Below are positions 25,111 to 33,521 of a stretch of DNA of 64,000 bases, in pieces. Within the stretch, counting starts at the first letter, position 1. Each line of letters opens with the position of its first letter. Below the pieces are notes generated by a model. It was given only the letters and a program-made list of their open reading frames with translations, was not told where the DNA came from and did not search any database. Position numbers and translations under genes: made by a program. Source of the DNA: Paracoccus benzoatiresistens (GTDB lineage Bacteria > Pseudomonadota > Alphaproteobacteria > Rhodobacterales > Rhodobacteraceae); contig NZ_JAPTYD010000016.1 in NCBI RefSeq assembly GCF_026913015.1, forward strand, positions 1 through 64,000, given 5' to 3'.

Positions 25111-25590
25111 ATGACAGCCGACGACCTTCACTGGCTCGAGCAGAGCCTTGCCGCCATCGACGAGGCCCAGGCCGGCCCGACACCCGAGGACCTGGCCACG
25201 GCGCCGATGCTGAGCCCTTGGCACCCGATCCTCACCCTTGAGGCCGAGCCGCTGCTGTGGGGCCACGTCAACCGCCACCCCATCCTTGGCGCGAGTTGGA
25301 TCACCACGTCGCGCCTCATCGCCCTGGATCCCGGCAACCGCTGGGCAAGGACAATCAGCCGCTGGTATCGGCTCGGTCGCCCGATCGGACAGCCTGTCAC
25401 CAATCCCGAAAGCACGGGAAGGAGGGCGCCGACGCGCGGCGACATGGCTCGGCTTGCGCTCGACGCCGCCCGCCTGGGCTGCCTACCTGTTAGCAATCGA
25501 GCCTTGCTCGATCGGCTGATGGCGTCCTCCCTCGCCCAGCTGCGTGCGCACCGTGACAAGATCGCGGCTGCACGCACGGCGAGACACTGA
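25111..25590 (+). CDS. hypothetical protein, possibly DUF6634-like
   Basis: A 159-residue soluble protein starting MTADDLHWLEQSLAAIDEAQ. The central part (LLWGHVNRHPILGASWITTS, RLIALDPGNRWARTISRWYR, LGRPIG) resembles small alphaproteobacterial plasmid proteins that report a transcribed 'hit to be a distance label' of the type DUF6634, an assignment made from memory and not certain. It has no catalytic motif. It lies 95 bases after the FtsH-like gene and before the phosphoesterase, with CAGAGATATGCC upstream of the ATG. Confidence 0.6.
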   Translation: MTADDLHWLEQSLAAIDEAQAGPTPEDLATAPMLSPWHPILTLEAEPLLWGHVNRHPILGASWITTSRLIALDPGNRWARTISRWYRLGRPIGQPVTNPESTGRRAPTRGDMARLALDAARLGCLPVSNRALLDRLMASSLAQLRAHRDKIAAARTARH

Positions 25591-25766
25591 TCCGAGGACG
25601 GCGCTGAGGGAGGATAAGAGCCTGCCCCACCCGCGCTTCCCGCGAAGACAGGACCGCTATCCACAGCGTCGTGACCTGCGGCCGGATGTCGCCGCAGGGC
25701 GGCCGCTGAGGAGCGGCCCCAAAGCTGCCTGCTCCACACGCACCAAATCCGTAAAGGAAGCCTTCT

Positions 25767-26579
25767 TTGATCCTAGTCATTGCTGACCTGCACCTGGACG
25801 CCTGGCTGCGCGACGGGCGCGATCCGCTAGCTAGCATTGCCCCGGTCCTGTCGCACCTGGATGCACTGATCATCGCGGGCGATCTCAGCGATAACCCGGC
25901 CTTTCAATGGCCACGCTGCCTCGCGCGCATCGGCCGGCTGATCGACCCGTTCCGCGTCTGGATCGTGCCGGGTAACCATGATTACTGGTCATGGCAGATC
26001 GACGGCGACGACCGCTTGGCGGAAATCGCCGAAAGGGCGGGTGCCCATCTGGCGCAGCAGCGGATCATCGACATCGGGACTGTCCGGCTGCTCTGCGCCA
26101 CCTTGTGGACAGATTTTCAGCTGACCGACGACGCGCCAGAGGCCATGCGCCGGGCCCGAATGGTCATGCCGGACTATGTCCGCATCCGCAAAAGCGCCAA
26201 CCTCGCGCAGGGTCCGATCCGCCCCGAGGACACCGCAGCCCTCCATCGCGATCATCTGGACTGGCTCACACGCGCGATGGCAGAGCCGTCGGCGGGACAG
26301 CGCATCATCGTCACGCACCACGCCCCAAGCCCCGCGGTCGCCGGGCCGATCAACGGGCTTTCACCCGCCTTTGCCTCCAATCTCGACGCTTGGCTCAAGC
26401 AGCACCGGCCCAATGGCTGGTTGTTCGGCCACACACACCGGCTCCTGGACGCAACCGTTCACGGTGTGCCGGTGATCAACACGTCGCTCGGCTATCCCGA
26501 CGAAGTCGAGCCGGGTCAGGAGGCCGAGCGTCTGCTCCGCGGCCTGATCGGCCGCGACGGCATGCGACTGGAAAACTGA
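25767..26579 (+). CDS. calcineurin-like metallophosphoesterase
   Basis: A 270-residue phosphoesterase with the full set of metal motifs: IADLHLD at the start (D-x-H), IAGDLSD (GD), VPGNHDYW (GNHD), VTHHAPS (H) and FGHTHRL (GHxH). Enzymes of this fold cleave phosphomonoesters or phosphodiesters, including nucleotides and DNA, so the substrate is open. Translation appears to begin at TTG (25767), with AAAGGAAG seven bases before and no nearby ATG. It is the last gene of the rightward cluster; the origin-like region follows. Confidence 0.85.
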   Translation: MILVIADLHLDAWLRDGRDPLASIAPVLSHLDALIIAGDLSDNPAFQWPRCLARIGRLIDPFRVWIVPGNHDYWSWQIDGDDRLAEIAERAGAHLAQQRIIDIGTVRLLCATLWTDFQLTDDAPEAMRRARMVMPDYVRIRKSANLAQGPIRPEDTAALHRDHLDWLTRAMAEPSAGQRIIVTHHAPSPAVAGPINGLSPAFASNLDAWLKQHRPNGWLFGHTHRLLDATVHGVPVINTSLGYPDEVEPGQEAERLLRGLIGRDGMRLEN

Positions 26580-26739
26580 CCCGCCTCGTTAGCGCAGGTC
26601 AGGGCCACTCACTGATCCTTCTCGGCGTCCTGTCCCTTACGGACAACCGGCCAAATCTGCCAAAACTTTCCTTGATAACACCATTCAAGGGCCAAAAATG
26701 AGCCATCTGGGGGTCGCGATGAAGCCCTCTTAAGTCGCT

Positions 26740-27024
26740 GTAACAGAAATACCATTTCAAATCAGTATGTTACACCCGTTACAGCCCGTAACAGAAAGCG
26801 TAACAGGTCAAGTCATTGATTTCATTGAAGAATAGGGCAAGTGTTTCATTGTTACGTATTCTGGAAGATATATATACTATACACACGCGCACCCACGCGC
26901 ACACACACACACACGCGCACACACCAATACACTCGGGCCGTTTTTTTGGCGTAACGCTGTAACATCGTTTCAATTCAATGGCTTATCTGTTACGCAGCCG
27001 TAATGAGGGCTGTAACAGCGTAAC
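26740..27024. repeat. cluster of GTAAC/GTTAC motifs, origin-like
   Basis: At least ten GTAAC or GTTAC pentamers fall in 285 bases (starts 26740, 26769, 26778, 26788, 26800, 26851, 26951, 26959, 26989, 27012, 27020), most as CTGTAACA/TGTTAC. Four are spaced 9, 10 and 12 bases apart at 26769-26804 and form a symmetric inverted set. The interval is AT-rich relative to its surroundings, has no gene, and includes a CA microsatellite. The pentamers equal the half-sites of the hipB operator array. It resembles an iteron-type origin or a large operator. Confidence 0.6.
26879..26925. repeat. CA/CG alternating microsatellite
   Basis: About 45 bases are nearly pure alternating pyrimidine-purine (ACACACGCGCACCCACGCGC and an (AC)n run), preceded by TATATATACTATAC. 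Such tracts favour left-handed Z-DNA and easy melting. It sits in the middle of the GTAAC cluster and is unusual in bacterial DNA. Confidence 0.8.
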
Positions 27025-27256
27025 AAGCGCGGTCTTGTGAGATGGGCAGCCCTGCCCCCACCAACGCCACCGCACCCCGGTTGAACCATGCGAAGAAATG
27101 TCCTCAACCACAGCATCATCGCTGCGGCGCACCGTCTCGAAATCCGTTATCCAGCTTCGGCGCTCTGCTCGAAGTTGCACGTGTGGCGATTTTCACGGTC
27201 CCATCTTATCTTCATCCCTAACGGCGCGAACACCGCGCGATCAGAAAACACCGAAG

Positions 27257-27940
27257 ATGCGCGATTTCAGAACGATGAACTTCACCGCACCCCACCAGAT
27301 GGCCTTGGCCAAGTTCTATACGATGGAGGCCAAGGCCTGCGTCGGCATGGTGTGCCACGAATGCCGGTTCCAGGCCGACGACCCCTTCATCGAGGCCGTC
27401 GCCGGCGCCGGAGCGATCGCGCGCTTTCGGCCCCGTGATCGGCTGACCGCGGATGACATCGCCCTTGATGCGGTCGGGGTCGAGGAACGGGATTTCCTCA
27501 TCTTTCCCGCACTCTGCCACGGCGGCAGCATCATCATGCTGGGCAATCCCGCGTTCGGGCGTGGCGGCTCTCTCGCAATACGCGTTATCCAGCATGCCGC
27601 CGCGTTTGCCGATGTCATCGCCCTCATCCTGCCGGCTTCGTTTGCCAAGACCTCCATGCAGCGCGGCATCAATCCCCCCTTCCATCTGCAGCTCCAGGTC
27701 GATCTGCCCCGTGAACCCTTCGAGATCGGGGACGAGGTGCACCGGGTCCACTGCGTCTTTCAGATCCGGGAACGCTGCCCCGAGGCACGCGGCACGCCCG
27801 ACGTCCAACCTGACTTCGCATTCGTAACCGATCTGGCGCAGGCCAACCTGGTCATCCACCGGGTGAGCAGCCGTGCTGGCGTGATCCTCCCCTGCCTCGA
27901 TGCGGCGGCCATCGCATGCGGGCGTATGCCGCAAGACTAA
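27257..27940 (+). CDS. adenine DNA methyltransferase-like protein, possibly inactive
   Basis: About 227 residues resembling small plasmid and phage SAM-dependent methyltransferases. DDPFIEAVAGAGAIARF corresponds to motif I (FIEPSAGSGAF in relatives). IIMLGNPAFG is motif IV, with Ala for the second Pro of NPPFG. ADVIALILPASFAKTSMQRG and VHRVHCVFQIRER complete the fold. A C-x2-C pair (VCHECRFQ) stands before motif I. The NPPF change could abolish methylation. The ATG at 27257 is weakly supported; ATG at 27275 is an alternative. Confidence 0.6.
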   Translation: MRDFRTMNFTAPHQMALAKFYTMEAKACVGMVCHECRFQADDPFIEAVAGAGAIARFRPRDRLTADDIALDAVGVEERDFLIFPALCHGGSIIMLGNPAFGRGGSLAIRVIQHAAAFADVIALILPASFAKTSMQRGINPPFHLQLQVDLPREPFEIGDEVHRVHCVFQIRERCPEARGTPDVQPDFAFVTDLAQANLVIHRVSSRAGVILPCLDAAAIACGRMPQD

Positions 27941-29139
27941 TCCGCCAACTCGACCTATTCCATCCAGGCCAAGAGCTGCAGCCCGGAGGGAATGCGTGCA
28001 CGGCTGGACAGGCTGCCCTTGGCGGCGGCCGCTGGCGGAGCAGTCCAGCCATCACTCACCCGCCGTAAGCTAGGGGCGCTTCACGCCGCCGCGGAAGGGA
28101 TCCGTCACAAGGCAGAACAGGACGAACCCGTCCATCGGTCACGGGAGCTGCTCCCCACCGCAATGAGCAAGGTGCACCGGGTTGGTATTGTCGTAATGAC
28201 CATGGCCGAGCCCACAGGACCGATTGCCAACATGAGCGTTCCGCCCTGGGATGCCCCTCGGCGCGCTGGCGTAAACCGCTTTTGGCATTCTATGGCAGAC
28301 CGATGGTCGCGGCCTGCGCGACACCAGCCTCCCGGAGGCCGAAGACTGCTGTCGAGCGGAGCCCTTGCGATGAGGCATTACGAGAGCCGCTCTAGCGCCA
28401 CAGGATGGACGGCGACGTCGACAGTGGTGCGGGTTCTCGAAACGCCAACGATGGTGCGTATCCGACTGCGTCTGATGCGCTCATCCCGCTTGTTTTCGGC
28501 CGGCACCCTGCTCACGGCGCCCGCTGGATCGAGACCATGGCCGCGGCGACACGCAGCATAGTCCAGCGCCTTGATGGTGGAAACCGACACGGCTGCTAGG
28601 GGAGGGCGCTTCATCTGATCAGCCAAGACATTCCGATGCCTGGATCCTCCTCCCAGCTGCCGACGGATCTCGGTGACGTGCGACCACAAGATCAGTCAGC
28701 AGGCTGATCCCCTGCCGCCAGGCTCAAGGCCGGGAGCGGATGGCTGCGCATCCAGTCCCGCGCCTCTCGGGATCCTTGTGTCAACCGGTGCCTTGCCGAG
28801 GGCATCAGACCTAAGCCTGACGTGCACTGAGCCCTCCCCGTGGCCCACCCCTCGTCGAACTTTGACGAGCAACAACGCCGTGAGATGTTCTGACCGCAAG
28901 GATAACGGTCGTTCTCTCAGCCACCGACACGATCAACGTCCTGCCGCGGCTGACACCGGGGTGTAGCAAGTTCTGCTGCGCCACGGCGCCCTGCAGGGTC
29001 ATGGCGGGCGGGTATGGCAGCAGCAGAGCACAAGAACGATCACCGTTCCAAACCTGTGGATTACGGAAAACCGGTTGTATCGCGCCGCAGAAATGTCGTT
29101 AATGTAAGGGTCGGCTTGATTTAACAGGATACCGCCGAC
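27941..29139. other. 1.2-kb interval without a supported gene
   Basis: Frames of 60-190 codons exist on both strands but show no recognised family or good ribosome site. A minus-strand segment near 28,900 (TLIVSVAERTTVILAV) faintly recalls the DDE region of IS transposases, too weakly to call. It is probably degraded mobile-element or gene debris. Confidence 0.35.
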
Positions 29140-30012
29140 ATGACGCCTTTCGATGCCATGGAAATCCAGGGGAGCATCGTCTCCTCCACCCTTTCCGCAT
29201 TCCCCTGCCCCGCCGCGCCGACAACCGCCATTGATCATGCGGTGATCTGCGGCGATGCCCTTGCGGGCATGGCGGCCCTGCCGGCCGGCAGCATTGACGT
29301 TGTAGTGACCTCGCCGCCCTACAACATCGGCCTGTCCTATCGCAGCTATGACGATCGCCTGCCGCACCAGGCCTATCTCGACTGGATGGGGGAGACCGCG
29401 GCGCAAATCGCAAGGGTGCTTGCCCCCAACGGCGCCGCCTTCATCAATCTGGGCGCCGGCGCCGATCCCTGGCAGGCCATGGACGTCGCAGGTCAGTTCC
29501 GCCAGCATCTGGCGCTCCAGAACACCATTACTTGGGTCAAGTCCGTGACCGTTGATGGCGTGACGCGGGGGCATGTCCGGCCGGTCAACAGCCGCCGCTT
29601 TCTCAACCGGTCACACGAGTGCATCTTCCACCTCACAAAAAGCGGCGACGTCCCGATCGACCGGCTGGCGATCGGTGTGCCCTATACCGACAAGACGAAC
29701 CTGCGGCGCTGGAAGGCGGCGCGACAGGACCTGCGCTGCGGCGGCAACACCTGGTTCATCCCCTACGAGACGGTCAGGACGTCTGCGGGAGAGATCCGCC
29801 ATCCGGCCGCCTTTCCGCTCGAACTGCCGCGCCGCTGCCTCCGCATGCATGGTGGGCAGGGCGTGGTGCTTGATCCTTTCCTGGGCTCAGGGACCACGCT
29901 CGTCGCCGCGCGGGAGCTCGGATGGCGGGGCATCGGGATCGAACTCGATCCGGACTATGCGGCCATGGCACGGGCTCGGATCGCGGCAGCCGACGTTCCG
30001 GACAGGGGCTGA
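29140..30012 (+). CDS. site-specific DNA methyltransferase (beta-class, SPPY)
   Basis: A 290-residue amino-methyltransferase. Catalytic motif IV TSPPYN at residues 57-62 precedes the SAM-binding motif I DPFLGSGTT near 245, the order of beta-class enzymes; VVLDPFLGSGTTLVAARELG and GIGIELDPDYAAMARARI are typical. SPPY is commonest in N4-cytosine enzymes, but N6-adenine activity is possible. No restriction endonuclease gene is adjacent, so it looks like an orphan methyltransferase of a mobile element. ATG codons at 29140 and 29158 are both possible starts. Confidence 0.88.
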   Translation: MTPFDAMEIQGSIVSSTLSAFPCPAAPTTAIDHAVICGDALAGMAALPAGSIDVVVTSPPYNIGLSYRSYDDRLPHQAYLDWMGETAAQIARVLAPNGAAFINLGAGADPWQAMDVAGQFRQHLALQNTITWVKSVTVDGVTRGHVRPVNSRRFLNRSHECIFHLTKSGDVPIDRLAIGVPYTDKTNLRRWKAARQDLRCGGNTWFIPYETVRTSAGEIRHPAAFPLELPRRCLRMHGGQGVVLDPFLGSGTTLVAARELGWRGIGIELDPDYAAMARARIAAADVPDRG

Positions 30013-30027
30013 GGACAGCTTCGGCAA

Positions 30028-30267
30028 ATGGCGGGGCGGGACGAACCGCAAATCGGTCACAGGAATTGTGGGGCAACTGTCCTGTTTCTCGTCGAGAAAC
30101 TTTACAGCACCGATCCCGACGCTCCCACTGATTGCGGGGAACTCGACGGGAGTTATTCCGTCTATGCCTGCCAACTGCCGGATGGCCGATCGTGGCGGCA
30201 GGTCTCCGTGAACCCTGCGACCGAATGCCTGATCCATGGCCTGCTGCCAGCAGGCGAGGGACACTGA
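30028..30267 (+). CDS. hypothetical small protein
   Basis: A 79-residue frame starting 15 bases after the methyltransferase. The part VLFLVEKLYSTDPDAPTDCG, GSYSVYACQLPDGRSWRQVS is of normal protein composition with a beta-rich look. No family recognised. It may be translated with the methyltransferase and could be an accessory protein. Confidence 0.4.
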   Translation: MAGRDEPQIGHRNCGATVLFLVEKLYSTDPDAPTDCGELDGSYSVYACQLPDGRSWRQVSVNPATECLIHGLLPAGEGH

Positions 30268-30314
30268 ACGCCGCTTACTGCATGGCGGCAGAGCAAAGAA
30301 CTACAGCGTAAACC

Positions 30315-30698
30315 ATGGAATTCAACGACATGATCAGCAAGGACCAACATCCTCCCCGCGACGAGCATCCAGGCTCGTTCATCCGGGAGCTCAGGAAGGC
30401 AAATCCCGCCGGTGCGGAGCTGCTGAACCGGAACAGAGCCAGGGCCAACATTGCACGGTCTTTGCGCAAAATGCGCAAGGCGCAGGGAATGACACAGGGG
30501 CAGGTCAGCGAGGCCTCCGGCATGACCCAGCCGATGATTTCCAGACTGGAGTCTCCTCTTGGGTCCATGCCGACACTGGACAGTGTCATGCGCTATGTGA
30601 CCGCCTGCAATGGCCATCTCAGCATGGACTTCCGGCTCGAACAGGAGGCCGGTGGTAAGGAGGACGCACCCCAATACAGCACCGCCAGCCTGGTCTGA
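30315..30698 (+). CDS. XRE-family helix-turn-helix regulator
   Basis: A 127-residue protein. The C-terminal half holds an XRE domain (NIARSLRKMRKAQGMTQGQV, SEASGMTQPMISRLESP, then LDSVMRYVTACNGHL), as in HigA-type antitoxins and plasmid repressors. The N-terminal 45 residues (FIRELRKANPAGAELLNRNR) are a helical extension typical of HigA-like antitoxins. No toxin gene is recognised immediately beside it, so it is either a solitary regulator or has lost its partner to the IS remnant downstream. Confidence 0.75.
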   Translation: MEFNDMISKDQHPPRDEHPGSFIRELRKANPAGAELLNRNRARANIARSLRKMRKAQGMTQGQVSEASGMTQPMISRLESPLGSMPTLDSVMRYVTACNGHLSMDFRLEQEAGGKEDAPQYSTASLV

Positions 30699-30781
30699 TG
30701 CTCTGGTGGCTGAACCTGGTTACGGCACGTGACACGACGATCCTTGCCGTTCCGGTCTGGCCTTTGAACTGGAACAAGACG

Positions 30782-30806
30782 TGATCCGCCCCGAATTTAC
30801 CGGAGA
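30782..30806. repeat. degenerate IS3-type terminal repeat
   Basis: The 25 bases starting TGATCCGCCCCGAATTTACC match the IS3-family end at 30866-30890 (TGAACCGCCCCGGGTTTGCC) at about 20 of 25 positions, in the same orientation and 84 bases away. It is probably the end of a second, related element. Confidence 0.5.
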
Positions 30807-30865
30807 GTTTTGATTTCACCGATTGGCTGCTTTTCGAGAGCGTTCAAGCGTGCATAGGAGGCCTT

Positions 30866-30981
30866 TGAACCGCCCCGGGTTTGCCGGAGGCTGGTTACCT
30901 TTAGTTACGCGGCGATGTCTTCAGTTTCCAGCGCCGCGTAGAAGTTTGCCTCCGCCTCGGCTGGCGGGATGTTCCCGATGG
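30866..30981 (-). mobile_element. IS3-family right end with transposase C-terminus
   Basis: The minus strand encodes GNIPPAEAEANFYAALETED and IAA-stop, the conserved tail of one group of IS3-family transposases. The terminal inverted repeat TGAACCGCCCCGGGTTTGCC follows at 30866. Everything upstream in the element is lost, and the break at about 30981 abuts a 3' gene scrap. It marks the right boundary of the accessory region. Confidence 0.65.
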
Positions 30982-31049
30982 GCTACGAGTCGGCTTGGCC
31001 GATCGCCATGTCCGAGATCGACCGCTTCCTGGAGGAGCATGGGCTTTGA
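30980..31049 (+). pseudogene. 3' remnant of an unknown gene
   Basis: A frame reading GYESAWPIAMSEIDRFLEEH then GL and stop begins exactly where IS3 sequence ends. It looks like the C-terminus of a real protein whose body was deleted. It could be the other end of the glycosyltransferase cut at base 887; this is speculative. It converges on the minus-strand glycan operon. Confidence 0.4.
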
Positions 31050-31101
31050 GGCCGGGCAGGCCGCGCCAGCGACGAGGCGGTCAGGACCGGCGAGTGTCGT
31101 C

Positions 31102-32469
31102 CTACCGCGAGCCTCTCATCCGCTCGATCCGGTCGAACAGCGGGGCAAGCCTGCCCCGATGATAGGTCAGCCCCTCATAGACTGCATAGGCCCGCCGCGC
31201 CCAGCCCACATAGACCTGCGAGCGGCCGGTTACGGATGCCAGCCGCGCCATCCGGTGCGAGCCGCGGCTGATCGCGGCGCGGGTTCGATAGACGAGCTTC
31301 CGGCGCCAGCCGATCCCCCCCGCCTGCGGCGCCACGCGCTTGACGGGCCGGAGGCCTCGCCTGGCCCAGGTCAGGCGATAGGCCAGCCCCTCGCGCCGCT
31401 GGCGGAAGCCCGCCGCCTGCGTGTCGGCCACGAAATCGGCATCGACCTCTTTCAGATCCAGCCGGCCCTGGGCCACGCCCTCGTCGATCAGGCGCTGGAT
31501 CAGGGGGGCGCGGACCACCACCACATTGGTGCCCCGCCCGTCCGAGGAATAGGGCTCCACCCACGCATCGCCGAAGCTGACATCGGCCGTTTCCGCCACC
31601 ACATCGTCGCAGAAGTTGCAGGCCGAGTTCTGTAAATAGCCCGCGCCCCAATCGCCGTCGGCCAGGTGGAACCACTCGTTCTGCACGGTGCTGCCATCGT
31701 CCAGCGTCAGATGCGCGGTATACCAGTTCGCCGGGCGGTTCGCGTCCTTCAGCCGGTATTCCACGGCCCGCACCCGGTCGTGGTCCGCGCCGAGCTGCCA
31801 AGCGAAGCTTTCGACGAAGCGCGCGCTTTTCATATGGCCGCAGAACAGGCCCAGCATATGCGTGATCCGTTCCGCCAACAGCGGATCCTGTGCTCGGGCC
31901 AGGTGCACGGCCTTGATGAAACAAGGGATGCCCACCACCGCATAGCGGCCCGGCGTGGCGCGGACCTCCTCCAGCACATCGGCCAGGTGGATCGGGTGAT
32001 AGCGGGATCGGGCGCCGGCCAGCAGTTCCTCTTCCGTCCGGCTGATGCGATAGCCGAAGAAGGGCTGGCCTGGCGCACCTGGATGGACATGCAGCACGCC
32101 ATCGATGTTTCCGCGGCGCATCAGTTCGGCCGCGACCCAGCTGACCATTCCGCCGGAGCTGCCGCGCTCGCGGAAGGGCGGCTCGGCCACCGCACCGACA
32201 TGGCAGCTGATGTGGCGGCCGAGGCGCGCGTCGAGGTGCGGCGCGTCGAGAAAGCGGGCGGCGGCGATGGCGTCCTCGTTCTCGGCCGAAGGCGAGAAGG
32301 GGCAGAGCCTGGCGAACTCCTCGCTGCGCCGGTGCGTGGCAGGGCCGGTGGGCTTCAACTGGCGGTAGGGGTCCCATTCCATCCTGGCCCCCGTCCCGGA
32401 CGCGCAAGACCCGCAGCCGATGCACAGGCCCGACCGGACGATCTGCGCGGGGCTGAGGGCCCGGCTCAT
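31102..32469 (-). CDS. FrhB/F420-hydrogenase beta-subunit family protein
   Basis: A 455-residue protein of the coenzyme F420 hydrogenase/dehydrogenase beta-subunit family. In glycan loci this fold occurs with pyruvyl transferases and is thought to be a flavin/iron-sulfur redox enzyme of unclear substrate. Seen: LCIGCGSCASGTGARM (cysteine cluster), HISCHVGAV, RERGSSGGMVSW, VVGIPCFIKAVHLARA, LGLFCGHMKSARF, NSACNFCDDVVAETADVSFG. These give several Cys ligands for Fe-S clusters. The ATG overlaps the stop of the pyruvyl transferase gene (ATGA). It is the last gene of the minus-strand operon. Confidence 0.85.
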   Translation of the reverse strand: MSRALSPAQIVRSGLCIGCGSCASGTGARMEWDPYRQLKPTGPATHRRSEEFARLCPFSPSAENEDAIAAARFLDAPHLDARLGRHISCHVGAVAEPPFRERGSSGGMVSWVAAELMRRGNIDGVLHVHPGAPGQPFFGYRISRTEEELLAGARSRYHPIHLADVLEEVRATPGRYAVVGIPCFIKAVHLARAQDPLLAERITHMLGLFCGHMKSARFVESFAWQLGADHDRVRAVEYRLKDANRPANWYTAHLTLDDGSTVQNEWFHLADGDWGAGYLQNSACNFCDDVVAETADVSFGDAWVEPYSSDGRGTNVVVVRAPLIQRLIDEGVAQGRLDLKEVDADFVADTQAAGFRQRREGLAYRLTWARRGLRPVKRVAPQAGGIGWRRKLVYRTRAAISRGSHRMARLASVTGRSQVYVGWARRAYAVYEGLTYHRGRLAPLFDRIERMRGSR

Positions 32470-33521
32470 GCCGGCCCCGCCAGCGCCGCGTCGAGCCAGG
32501 CTGCAGATTGTGCCCGCAACTCCGCGATCCGTGTCCGGACGGCATCCGAAACGGGTTCCGCCAACAGCGCGCCCACGTCACCGGGGTCGCGGTCCTCAAG
32601 GGTCAGGTGGCGTTCGGCCCCGAGCAGCGCGGTCAGGTCGCGGACCTTGGTCCAACGGTAATCCGAGGGCGCGCAGGCCAGCGGCTTGTTATTCACCAGC
32701 GCAAAGCAGCAGCCGTGGAAATAGGTCGTGGCCACGGCTCCAGCGCCCGTGACCAGCGCCGCGAAGTCCTGCGGCCCGGCATCCAGGCGTTGCTCGTCGG
32801 CCCAGTCGTTGCGATAGCCGACACTGATCGTGCGCAAGCCACGGCCGCGTGCGGCCGCCTGCACGCGCTCGGCGAACCAGGCGGGGATGTGGTGGCCATA
32901 GACCAGCACGTAAGGATCTCCCCCGGCCGGGATTACCTGCGGCGGGTTCAGCAGGACCGGATCGAGCACCATGGCGGGTTCCCGCCCCGTGGCGCCCGCC
33001 ACGAGCCCCCGACTGTTGTCGTCGCGGACCGAGATCGCGTGGAGATCGCGCAACCGCGCCGACCACTGGGGTTCGACGAAGGGTGCCGCATAGTTGCCGA
33101 AGCTTGCGGCATAGGTGACGGTGCGGAGCGCGGCGAGCCCTTCGCCCCAGAAGATCGGCTTGCCGCCATACCAGGGATGGGACAGGTTCAGCACCTCGTC
33201 GCTGCCGATCACCGCCAGATCGACCGGCGGCATTGCCCGGGGGTTGTCCAGGTCGAAGGGCGCGGACAAGGGCAGCGCATCAAAGGCCTGCACGAACTTG
33301 CGCAGCTTGCGGCCATATTGCGCCACATCGGCGCGGGACGAGCGGTCGGGCGTCAGTGGCTGGAAGGCATAGCGCCATTCGCGCGAGGTCACGTCGCGCG
33401 AGTGATGGTCCAGCAGGACGGCGTCATGGCCGCGCGCGGCGATTGCTTCGGTCAGGCAGCGAGCCTGCCAGTAGCTGCCATAGTTGATGCAGCGGTGGAA
33501 AGTCAGGACCCCGACGCGCAT
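32466..33521 (-). CDS. polysaccharide pyruvyl transferase family protein
   Basis: A 351-residue protein of the CsaB/WcaK-type family that ketalises glycan sugars with pyruvate from phosphoenolpyruvate. Seen: MRVGVLTFHRCINYGSYWQA at the start (family glycine-rich 'NYGS'), DLAVIGSDEVLNLSHPWYGG, VTYAASFGNYA, SVRDDNSRGLV, LDPVLL, and VATTYFHGCCFALVNNKPLA, the C-terminal signature with the conserved H-G. It is adjacent to and coupled with the FrhB-like gene, a recurrent pair in glycan loci. Confidence 0.88.
   Translation of the reverse strand: MRVGVLTFHRCINYGSYWQARCLTEAIAARGHDAVLLDHHSRDVTSREWRYAFQPLTPDRSSRADVAQYGRKLRKFVQAFDALPLSAPFDLDNPRAMPPVDLAVIGSDEVLNLSHPWYGGKPIFWGEGLAALRTVTYAASFGNYAAPFVEPQWSARLRDLHAISVRDDNSRGLVAGATGREPAMVLDPVLLNPPQVIPAGGDPYVLVYGHHIPAWFAERVQAAARGRGLRTISVGYRNDWADEQRLDAGPQDFAALVTGAGAVATTYFHGCCFALVNNKPLACAPSDYRWTKVRDLTALLGAERHLTLEDRDPGDVGALLAEPVSDAVRTRIAELRAQSAAWLDAALAGPA

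Noticed and set aside
26879..26925. CA repeat considered as a CRISPR or tandem-gene repeat
   Set aside because: Unit length is two bases with no spacers; it is a microsatellite.
28811..29002. Minus-strand segment near TLIVSVAERTTVILAV resembling a transposase DDE region
   Set aside because: Similarity is too short and no frame continues it on either side.
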